DNA of 7,084 nucleotides from Comamonas sp. lk. GTDB lineage: Bacteria > Pseudomonadota > Gammaproteobacteria > Burkholderiales > Burkholderiaceae_C. The notes below the pieces were generated by a model. The model ran no database searches. It was not told where the DNA came from and worked only from the letters and a program-made list of their open reading frames with translations. The stretch is taken from NCBI GenBank assembly GCA_945875225.1, contig CAMCJY010000103.1, forward strand, positions 1 through 7,084. The letters are read 5' to 3'. Shown one piece after another: positions 1 through 7,084 of this stretch (within the stretch, counting starts at the first letter, position 1; each line of letters begins with the position of its first letter). The translations under genes and the position numbers were made by a program.

Positions 1-833
1 GCAAACATTTCCATGACCGCGTCGCCTTCGTTCAGGCGCAAGAGTCCGTGGTCCACGAAGACGCAGGTGAGCTGGTCGCCGATTGCTCGGTGAATCAGCG
101 CGGCGGCCACCGAGGAATCGACGCCACCCGATAGACCCAAAATGACCTCTTCCGAACCCACTTGCGCGCGGATTTTGGCGACCGCTTCCGAGATGTAGTC
201 CCCCATGATCCAGTCAGCCTTGGTGCCGCAGATGTCGAGTACAAAGCGCTCCAGACTGGCCGCGCCGCGCTTGGTGTGAGTCACTTCCGGGTGAAACTGC
301 ACACCGTAAAAGCGGCGCACTTCGTCTGCCATGCCGGCAATCGGGCAGCTATCGGTGCTGGCCATCAGCTTGAATCCATGCGGCAGTTCGGTCACTTTGT
401 CGCCGTGGCTCATCCACACCTGCAGCATGCCGTGGCCCATCGGGGTGGCGTAGTCCTGTAGGCCATCGAGCAAAGCGGTATGCCCATGGGCGCGCATATC
501 TGCATGGCCGAATTCGCGCAGTGTGCCACTTTGCACTCGCCCGCCCAATTGCTGTGCCATGGTTTGCATGCCGTAGCAAATACCCAGCACGGGAATGCCC
601 AGTTCAAACACGGCTTGGGGCGCTTTGTCCGTATCGTCCTCGTAGGCGCTGGCGTGGCTACCTGAAAGGATGATGCCTTTTAGATTGCCATCGCTGGCAT
701 AAGCGCGCAACCAATCCTCGCTGACGTCACAGGGATGCACTTCGCAAAACACATGCGCTTCGCGCACGCGCCGTGCGATTAATTGGGTAACTTGCGAACC
801 GAAGTCCAGTATCAGTATTTTTTGATGCGACAT
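1..833 (-). CDS. guaA: GMP synthase (glutamine-hydrolysing), N-terminal 277 codons, cut by the window edge
   Basis: Converts XMP to GMP using ATP and ammonia released from glutamine, the last step of guanine nucleotide synthesis in the cytoplasm. The frame is open from the ATG at 833 to the left edge and gives 277 residues, about half of the usual 525-540. The N-terminal class I glutamine amidotransferase domain (about residues 5-200) has its full triad: Cys86 in GICYGMQ, and His181 and Glu183 in FHPEV. The ATP-pyrophosphatase domain begins with the P-loop SGGVDSS at 235-241, followed by a VDHGLLR motif. The dimerisation domain lies outside the window. The start is fixed by the family's typical opening ([14 protein letters not shown]). 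No good Shine-Dalgarno sequence precedes it, and guaB ends only 17 bp upstream, so translational coupling to guaB is likely (inference). The oxyanion loop reads LSGSHAS instead of the E. coli-type SGGPES. Identification is secure. Confidence 0.97.
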   Translation of the reverse strand, partial: MSHQKILILDFGSQVTQLIARRVREAHVFCEVHPCDVSEDWLRAYASDGNLKGIILSGSHASAYEDDTDKAPQAVFELGIPVLGICYGMQTMAQQLGGRVQSGTLREFGHADMRAHGHTALLDGLQDYATPMGHGMLQVWMSHGDKVTELPHGFKLMASTDSCPIAGMADEVRRFYGVQFHPEVTHTKRGAASLERFVLDICGTKADWIMGDYISEAVAKIRAQVGSEEVILGLSGGVDSSVAAALIHRAIGDQLTCVFVDHGLLRLNEGDAVMEMF

Positions 834-850
834 CAGGGCAACAGCGGTTT

Positions 851-2764
<1,914 letters not shown>

Positions 2765-2772
<8 letters not shown>

Positions 2773-3211
2773 CGCCATATTCCTGCTGCGCGCGTTTCAC
2801 AAAGGCTTCGACCAGCGTTGCGGCAATCTTGTCAAATACAGGCCCGACCAAAGCGCCCAGGGTGGCACTAGAAAAATCATAACGCAGTGAAAGCTCTACT
2901 TTGCTGGCCTGCTGCGAACCATCGCCCACTGGCAGGAATAGCCATTGCCCATCCAGATTAGAAAACGGCCCTTTGACCAATTGCATATCTACCTGGCTGG
3001 GGGCGGTGTGGGTGTTGCGGGTGGTAAAACTTTGGTGGATGCCACCAAAGGCAATACCAACTTGCGCCGTCATGCCTGCGTCGTCCTGTTGCAAAACCTC
3101 GGCACGGTCGCACCAGGGCAGGAACTGCGGGTAGCGCGCCACGTCCGTCACCAGAGCGTACATTTGCGCCGGGCTGTAGCACAGCAGGACTGACTTGTGA
3201 ACTGTTTTCAT
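2765..3211 (-). CDS. ratA: RatA-like START/SRPBCC-domain protein (Coq10-type polyketide cyclase family)
   Basis: A single-domain protein of 148 residues. Diagnostic segments are YPQFLPWC (27-34), FGGIHQSFTTRN (55-66), GPFSNLDGQWLF (81-92), and the long C-terminal helix from VGPVFDKI (122-129) to about residue 141. This pattern defines the RatA/Coq10 family, a START fold with a hydrophobic cavity. E. coli RatA was described as a toxin that blocks joining of ribosomal subunits. Eukaryotic and other bacterial relatives (Coq10) bind ubiquinone and support respiration. The sequence cannot decide between these roles. The ATG at 3211 has AAGG 8 nt upstream (3220-3223) and a plausible promoter. The stop lies inside the start region of rnfH. 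smpB is divergent 80 bp away, reproducing the smpB-ratA-rnfH neighbourhood common in proteobacteria. It looks intact, with no signal peptide or membrane segment. Confidence 0.92.
2781..2784 (-). promoter_or_regulatory. Ribosome binding site deciding the rnfH start
   Basis: AGGA on the minus strand, inside the last codons of ratA. It lies 8 nt before the ATG at 2772 but only 2 nt before the ATG at 2778. Normal spacing favours the downstream ATG as the rnfH start. Confidence 0.5.
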
Positions 3212-3216
3212 AGAAT
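3211..3216 (+). promoter_or_regulatory. Weak candidate -10 element for smpB
   Basis: TAGAAT on the plus strand (five of six matches to TATAAT) overlaps the ratA start region. No convincing -35 lies 16-18 bp upstream. If used, smpB would have a leader of roughly 70 nt that includes the small inverted repeat at 3242-3255. Listed because nothing better was found for smpB in the 80-bp gap. Confidence 0.2.
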
Positions 3217-3231
3217 GGGCCTTGCGCGCGG

Positions 3232-3260
3232 ATTGTAGTGAAGGCCTTTGGGCCTGTGAC
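3232..3260 (-). promoter_or_regulatory. Candidate sigma-70 promoter of ratA-rnfH
   Basis: Read on the minus strand: GTCACA (3255-3260, four of six matches to TTGACA), a 17-bp spacer, then TACAAT (3232-3237, five of six matches to TATAAT). The -10 lies 20 nt ahead of the ratA ATG, giving an expected leader of about 13 nt that still contains the AAGG site at 3220-3223. This is the best promoter match in the window. Confidence 0.5.
3242..3255. repeat. Short inverted repeat in the ratA/smpB divergent region
   Basis: A perfect 5-bp GC-rich inverted repeat (AGGCC and GGCCT) around the loop TTTG. It falls almost entirely within the spacer between the -35 and -10 proposed for ratA, and would form a small hairpin in an smpB leader RNA. 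It could be an operator half-site pair, a minor RNA hairpin, or chance. Confidence 0.3.
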
Positions 3261-3291
3261 CTGCCTACGCCGCCCCCTTCTCCCGAGCGCC

Positions 3292-3765
3292 ATGGCCAAA
3301 AAACCCGATACCTCCGCCCGCATTGCCGACAATAAAAAGGCGGCTTTCGACTATTTTTTCGAAGAGCGATTTGAAGCGGGCCTGGTGCTTGAAGGCTGGG
3401 AGGTCAAATCGCTGCGCGAAGGCAAAGTGCAGCTCACCGACGGTTATGTGGTGGTGCGCAACGGCGAAATATTCATCATTGGCCTGCAAATCCACCCGCT
3501 CAACACCGCCTCCACCCATATCAGCCCAGACAAGGTGCGCACCCGCAAATTGCTGATGCACAAAGCCGAGATCAAGCGCCTGATCGGTAAAGTGGACCAA
3601 AAAGGCTACACCTTGGTACCCATTAATTTGCATTGGAAAGCGGGCAAGATCAAGTGCGATATTGCGCTGGCCAAAGGCAAGGCCGAGCACGATAAACGCG
3701 ACACCATCAAAGACCGCGAGGGCAAGCGGGAGGTAGAGCGCGCGATGAAGGTGCACCACCGGTAG
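3292..3765 (+). CDS. smpB: SsrA (tmRNA)-binding protein SmpB
   Basis: Binds tmRNA and delivers it to ribosomes stalled on mRNAs lacking a stop codon, so that the nascent chain is tagged and the ribosome is freed. The protein has 157 residues (E. coli: 160). Conserved blocks are [15 protein letters not shown] (11-25), [17 protein letters not shown] (29-45), RTRKLLMHK (83-91), [13 protein letters not shown] (104-116), ALAKGK (125-130) and the decoding-centre tail from [11 protein letters not shown] (133-143). An in-frame GTG at 3238 would add 18 residues, but it has no ribosome binding site and the extension is not family-like. The ATG at 3292 gives the classic MAKKPDTS opening, with only a weak GAG at 3285-3287. 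Aligned without gaps to the E. coli tail, Trp147 is replaced by Gly144 and Ile154 by Ala151, while Met152 is kept. The gene is alone on the plus strand between two minus-strand blocks. The tmRNA gene itself is not in the window. Confidence 0.97.
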   Translation: MAKKPDTSARIADNKKAAFDYFFEERFEAGLVLEGWEVKSLREGKVQLTDGYVVVRNGEIFIIGLQIHPLNTASTHISPDKVRTRKLLMHKAEIKRLIGKVDQKGYTLVPINLHWKAGKIKCDIALAKGKAEHDKRDTIKDREGKREVERAMKVHHR

Positions 3766-3779
3766 CCCCAGTGGGCTAC
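3762..3779. terminator. Hairpin between convergent smpB and the hydrolase gene, possible bidirectional terminator
   Basis: A perfect 7-bp inverted repeat: GTAGCCC (3762-3768), loop CAGT, GGGCTAC (3773-3779). The TAG stop of smpB (3763-3765) lies in the left arm and the TAG stop of the opposing gene (3776-3778) in the right arm. The position between convergent genes suits a shared terminator. Neither strand has a run of U after the stem, so it may act only weakly, with Rho, or as a 3'-end stabiliser. Confidence 0.4.
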
Positions 3780-4885
3780 ACCAAGTCTTTCAGCGGGTGC
3801 GAAAAAGCCGGCCACGGGCTTTGGAAAAAGGGTTCCACCATCTGGAGCGTGACATCTTCCACTCGGGCAGGGTTCCACTGGGGGTGCTGATCCTTGTCGA
3901 TCACCAGTGCACGTATGCCTTCCACGGTGTCGGTGGCAGCGCCACTGCGGCCCAGGTGCATGCTGTGAAAGCAATGGCGCACCATATCGCGTTCCATACG
4001 CAAGTCATCGGCCAATGACATGGTACGCGCCCGGCGCACATGCTCCAGTGCCACATGCAGCATGAGCGGTGAACGCTTGCGTAAACCGGCGGCCGTCTCC
4101 CCAGCCCACGGGTCCGGATCCGTAGCTAATGACTGAAGGATTTCAGCGACCGTGGCATGCGAAAAATGGCGGTTTATCAGGCCCCAGGCGTGCATATCAG
4201 GATACGGCGGACCGGCTTGCGCGGCCACGGTATGGACTTGCAGCCATGGTTCCAAGGCATGGGCTTTGGTCCAATCCAGAGTTTGCAAGCCATCCCAGGC
4301 GGCGGTTTGGTGCGCAGCCTCGATATGCCGGTCAGCAAGGTCCAGGGAAATGGCATGGTCGGCATTGATATGCTGCCCGGTCAGCGCCAGCCATTGACCG
4401 GCAGCCCCCGGGCAACGGCTCAAAAAATAGCCGCCACCTACATCGGCAAATAGACCGATCAAGGTTTCAGGCATAGCCATCTTGGTGCGCTCGGTAACCA
4501 AGCGATGGGTCGCACCTTGGCATAAGCCCATGCCGCCGCCGAACACAATACCGTCCAAAAAAGCAATCAAAGGCTTGCCCAAATGGTGGGTCAGGTAATT
4601 GAGCGCATATTCTTCAGTGAAGAAGTCTTCCAATTCCGGCGTGCCTGCCAGCGCAACTTCATGGAAGAAACGGATATCTCCGCCAGCGCAAAAGTTGCCG
4701 AAGGCCCCGTTTTTGTCGCTGCCCCGCATGGCGATGGCATGGATCGTCGGATCGTCTTTCCAGCGGCGCAGGGCGCCCGCTATGCCACGCACCATGCCCA
4801 GGCTCAGTGCATTCATGGCCTTGGGGCGCGACAGGGTGATCAGGCCGACACCGCCGCGTTCTTCGAACAGCAGAAATTCAGACAT
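3776..4885 (-). CDS. Enoyl-CoA hydratase/isomerase family protein, 3-hydroxyisobutyryl-CoA hydrolase type
   Basis: A crotonase-fold protein of 369 residues, much longer than simple enoyl-CoA hydratases (about 260) and matching the 3-hydroxyisobutyryl-CoA hydrolase (HIBCH) branch. Oxyanion-hole segments are FCAGGDI (65-71) and GIVFGGGMGL (112-121). MPETLIGLFADVGGGYFL (138-155) supplies Glu140 and Asp148, spaced like human Glu169 and Asp177. The C-terminal part has RSPLML (271-276) and the HIBCH-type VEGIRALVIDKDQ (321-333). HIBCH cleaves 3-hydroxyisobutyryl-CoA in valine breakdown, but bacterial relatives annotated this way may act on other acyl-CoAs. The loop before the first oxyanion segment is about four residues longer than in human HIBCH. 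The ATG at 4885 has GGAG 7 nt upstream (4893-4896). typA ends 27 bp upstream on the same strand, so co-transcription is likely. No other valine-catabolic gene is nearby. Family is secure, substrate is inferred. Confidence 0.9.
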   Translation of the reverse strand: MSEFLLFEERGGVGLITLSRPKAMNALSLGMVRGIAGALRRWKDDPTIHAIAMRGSDKNGAFGNFCAGGDIRFFHEVALAGTPELEDFFTEEYALNYLTHHLGKPLIAFLDGIVFGGGMGLCQGATHRLVTERTKMAMPETLIGLFADVGGGYFLSRCPGAAGQWLALTGQHINADHAISLDLADRHIEAAHQTAAWDGLQTLDWTKAHALEPWLQVHTVAAQAGPPYPDMHAWGLINRHFSHATVAEILQSLATDPDPWAGETAAGLRKRSPLMLHVALEHVRRARTMSLADDLRMERDMVRHCFHSMHLGRSGAATDTVEGIRALVIDKDQHPQWNPARVEDVTLQMVEPFFQSPWPAFSHPLKDLV

Positions 4886-4912
4886 CGCCTAGCTCCAAAT
4901 TCCCCGTCCGAC

Positions 4913-6742
4913 TTAAGCGCCGCGGCTGGCTTTCTTGCGCTCGTGCTCTTTCAAAAAGCGCTTGCGCAGGCGTACGCTTTTGGGCGTGATTTCGACCAGT
5001 TCATCATCTTCAATGAACTCCACGCCATACTCCAAATTCAAGTCGATAGGGGGCGTTATTTTGATAGCATCTTCTTTGCCGGAAACCCGAAAGTTCGTCA
5101 ATTGCTTGGTGCGCGTGGCATTGACTACCAGGTCGTTATCGCGATTGTGGATACCCACAATCATGCCTTCATAGACCGGGTCGTTGGCCCGCACAAACAT
5201 GCGGCCTCGGTCGTCCAGCTTGCCCAGGGCGTAGGTGAAGATTTCGCCGTCGTCCATCGAGATCAAGACACCGTTTTTACGGCCGCCGATATCGCCTTTA
5301 TGCGGCTCGTAGCTGTCGAAAATATTAGAGATCAATCCCGAGCCACGGGTCAGGTTCATGAACTCGTTCGTAAAGCCGATAAGGCCGCGCGCTGGAATGC
5401 GGTATTCCAAACGCACGCGTCCGCGTCCGTCGGGCTCCATGTTCACCAATTCGCCCCTGCGTTCGCCCAGCGCTTGCATGACGCCGCCTTGGTGCTGCTC
5501 TTCGATGTCGGCAGTGACCAACTCGATAGGCTCGTGGCGCTCGCCATCCACATCCCGAAACACCACGCGGGGTTTGGACACTGCCATCTCATAGCCTTCG
5601 CGACGCATGTTTTCCAACAGAATGGTCAGGTGCAATTCGCCACGACCGGCCACTTCGAAAATACCTTCTTCGTCGGTTTCTTTAACGCGCAGCGCAACAT
5701 TGTGTTGCAGTTCTTTTTGTAGCCGGTCCCAGAGTTGGCGACTAGTGACGAATTTGCCTTCGCGCCCTGCCAGTGGCGAGGTGTTGACGCAGAAGTTCAT
5801 GATCAGCGTGGGCTCATCAATCTTGAGCATAGGCAGCGGCGCCGGACGCAGCGGATCGGTTACCGTAACGCCGATACCGATATCTGTAATGCCGTTGATC
5901 AGCACAATTTCGCCAGGTCCGGCTTCAGTTACTTGCACGCGGTCTAAGCCCTGGAAAGTCAGCACTTGGTTTACGCGGCCTTTGACCACCGGCCCGTCTT
6001 CACCAGACATCACCAGCACATCTTGACCGGTTTTGAGAGTTCCCGCGCTGATGCGGCCCACACCGATACGACCCACAAAAGTGGAAAAGTCTAGCGCTGA
6101 AATTTGCAATTGCAATGCGGCCTCGGGGTCGCCGGCCTGCGGCGGCACATGGCTCAAGATGGTGTTGAACAAGGCAGACATGTCGGGCCCCCACTGCTCG
6201 CCGGAAGCGCCCTGCTCCATCGAGGTCCAGCCATTGATGCCCGATGCATAGACCACTGGAAAATCCAGCTGCTCGTCGCTTGCGCCAAGTTTGTCAAACA
6301 AATCGAAAGCCGCATTAACCACCATCTGCGGGTTGGAACCGGGCTTATCCACTTTGTTCACCACCACAATCGGTTTGAGCCCAAGGGCAAGCGCCTTCTT
6401 GGTCACAAAGCGGGTTTGCGGCATCGGGCCTTCCTGCGCATCGATCAGCAGCACCACGCCATCGACCATGGACAGTGCGCGTTCTACTTCGCCGCCGAAG
6501 TCCGCGTGTCCGGGGGTATCGACGATATTGATATGCGTGCCCTCCCAGCTGACGGCGCAGTTCTTGGCCAAGATGGTGATGCCGCGCTCGCGTTCGATGG
6601 CGTTGTTGTCCATCACCGTGTCCACCACTTTTTCATGGTCTGCAAAAGTGCCGGACTGACGCAACAACTGGTCCACCATCGTGGTTTTACCGTGGTCAAC
6701 GTGCGCAATGATCGCGATGTTGCGGATTTGTTTACTGCTCAT
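4913..6742 (-). CDS. typA: Translational GTPase TypA/BipA
   Basis: A ribosome-binding GTPase of the EF-G/LepA class, linked in other bacteria to 50S subunit assembly, cold growth and stress or virulence traits. It has 609 residues, the normal length. GTPase motifs are G1 AHVDHGKT (13-20), G2 RGITI (53-57), G3 DTPGH (75-79, with the catalytic His79), G4 NKVD (129-132) and G5 around Ser167-Gly168. A beta-barrel domain II and two EF-G-like domains follow, then the TypA-specific C-terminal domain containing [21 protein letters not shown] and GRKNGVL. The tail is basic. A TTG at 6775 would extend it by 11 residues. The ATG at 6742, giving [16 protein letters not shown], matches the family and has a purine-rich GAAAG-type stretch upstream but no strong Shine-Dalgarno. 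truB ends 36 bp upstream and the hydrolase gene starts 27 bp downstream on the same strand, suggesting a single transcript. It looks intact. Confidence 0.98.
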   Translation of the reverse strand: MSSKQIRNIAIIAHVDHGKTTMVDQLLRQSGTFADHEKVVDTVMDNNAIERERGITILAKNCAVSWEGTHINIVDTPGHADFGGEVERALSMVDGVVLLIDAQEGPMPQTRFVTKKALALGLKPIVVVNKVDKPGSNPQMVVNAAFDLFDKLGASDEQLDFPVVYASGINGWTSMEQGASGEQWGPDMSALFNTILSHVPPQAGDPEAALQLQISALDFSTFVGRIGVGRISAGTLKTGQDVLVMSGEDGPVVKGRVNQVLTFQGLDRVQVTEAGPGEIVLINGITDIGIGVTVTDPLRPAPLPMLKIDEPTLIMNFCVNTSPLAGREGKFVTSRQLWDRLQKELQHNVALRVKETDEEGIFEVAGRGELHLTILLENMRREGYEMAVSKPRVVFRDVDGERHEPIELVTADIEEQHQGGVMQALGERRGELVNMEPDGRGRVRLEYRIPARGLIGFTNEFMNLTRGSGLISNIFDSYEPHKGDIGGRKNGVLISMDDGEIFTYALGKLDDRGRMFVRANDPVYEGMIVGIHNRDNDLVVNATRTKQLTNFRVSGKEDAIKITPPIDLNLEYGVEFIEDDELVEITPKSVRLRKRFLKEHERKKASRGA

Positions 6743-6778
6743 GGTTATCTTTCTTTCTACAAATTCAAAACACAAAAT
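6743..6778 (-). other. AT-rich truB-typA spacer with a short imperfect direct repeat
   Basis: This 36-bp gap has only 8 G or C bases, far below its surroundings. On the plus strand ACAAATTCAA (6759-6768) recurs as ACAAAATTCAA (6772-6782), the second copy running into the truB stop region. No complete promoter was recognised. The low GC most likely keeps the typA ribosome binding region unstructured. Confidence 0.35.
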
Positions 6779-7084
6779 TCAATTCGGCCAGGCTGCTTGC
6801 TCGCGCATTTGCGCAATATCCAGCGTACTGAGCAGGCGGGTGGGAATTAACTCGCCCGCCTTCACGTGCCCGATGCCCAGCAAAGCAGGGGGGTCTTCTG
6901 CGTACACCGCCACTTGCCCCGCATCGTCCCACGTACCACGTCGGCGCAGACCGCTCAAAAAACGTCCTGCATTGTCCGCATCCAATGTGATGGGCGCATG
7001 ACCGGCTAACAAGCTGTCTACGCTCTGCAAGCAGGCCAGACGCTGCGCCATGTCCATAGCTTCCAGTGCCTGCAGCTCCACGCA
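6779..7084 (-). CDS. truB: tRNA pseudouridine-55 synthase TruB, C-terminal fragment cut by the window edge
   Basis: TruB converts U55 to pseudouridine in the T-loop of most tRNAs and can also help tRNA fold. Only the last 101 or so codons are present. The frame is open to the right edge; a GTG at 7079-7081 is internal and not a start. The recognisable parts are the C-terminal helix around LQALEAM, a segment with ITLDADNAGRFLSGLRRRG that corresponds to the start of the PUA-like C-terminal domain, and LLGIGHVKAGELIPTRLLS, typical of the end of proteobacterial TruB. The catalytic Asp lies outside the window. The identity is supported by typA immediately downstream, since truB and typA are often neighbours in betaproteobacteria (recalled, not checked). 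The gene ends in TGA within an AT-rich spacer. Confidence 0.87.
   Translation of the reverse strand, partial: CVELQALEAMDMAQRLACLQSVDSLLAGHAPITLDADNAGRFLSGLRRRGTWDDAGQVAVYAEDPPALLGIGHVKAGELIPTRLLSTLDIAQMREQAAWPN

Noticed and set aside
3238..3291. An 18-residue extension of SmpB from the GTG at 3238
   Set aside because: The extension is not family-like and has no Shine-Dalgarno sequence. The GTG also lies right beside the proposed ratA -10 element.
3265..3759. A 164-codon open frame on the minus strand
   Set aside because: It is exactly antisense to smpB, whose full conserved sequence is on the plus strand.
4583..5722. A 379-codon open frame on the plus strand
   Set aside because: It lies fully opposite typA and the hydrolase gene, both of which are strongly supported. 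Its translation has no recognisable domain and looks like the antisense image of GC-biased codons.
6345..6353. TTATCCACT, one mismatch from a DnaA box
   Set aside because: It is the reverse complement of codons for the NKVDK GTPase motif of typA. It is a single copy with no AT-rich unwinding region or other boxes nearby.
6743..6775. An 11-residue extension of TypA from the TTG at 6775
   Set aside because: The ATG at 6742 gives the conserved family N-terminus, and the extension would be encoded by the AT-rich spacer with no ribosome binding site.
6104..6850. A 248-codon open frame on the plus strand
   Set aside because: It is antisense to the GTPase domain of typA and to the truB end. It crosses the gene boundary, is His-rich, and has no family resemblance.

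Overview
The window reads as ordinary chromosomal DNA from a betaproteobacterium, most likely a member of the Comamonadaceae (Burkholderiales). This is inferred from the moderately high GC content, the dense packing of housekeeping genes, and the character of the proteins, notably SmpB and the GuaA glutaminase loop. The genus cannot be fixed from the sequence alone. No tRNA, rRNA, CRISPR array, insertion sequence or other mobile element was seen, and no gene looks foreign by eye.

Layout from left to right. Positions 1-3211 hold a minus-strand block, read right to left: ratA (START-domain protein), rnfH (ubiquitin-like RatB/RnfH protein, overlapping the end of ratA), guaB (IMP dehydrogenase) and guaA (GMP synthase, running off the left edge). 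A divergent intergenic region of 80 bp (3212-3291) separates ratA from smpB on the plus strand (tmRNA-binding protein). smpB converges on a second minus-strand block with only 10 bp between the stop codons. Those stops sit in the two arms of a small hairpin. The second block, read right to left, is truB (only the C-terminus, cut by the right edge), typA/bipA (translational GTPase) and a 3-hydroxyisobutyryl-CoA hydrolase-like enoyl-CoA hydratase family gene. All gaps in this block are under 40 bp, so one transcript is likely.

How the genes work together. guaB and guaA encode the two consecutive steps IMP to XMP to GMP and look translationally close (17 bp gap). smpB, typA and truB all serve translation: ribosome rescue, a ribosome-associated GTPase, and tRNA pseudouridine-55 synthesis. 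ratA and rnfH form the pair found beside smpB in many proteobacteria. The acyl-CoA enzyme behind typA is the only gene without an obvious functional link to its neighbours.

Two candidate promoters, before ratA and before guaB, have the same -10 hexamer TACAAT exactly 20 nt ahead of the start codon. Apart from small structural points (the stop-codon hairpin, the divergent ratA/smpB region, an unusual SmpB tail compared with E. coli), this is a conserved region. No previously undescribed system could be supported.
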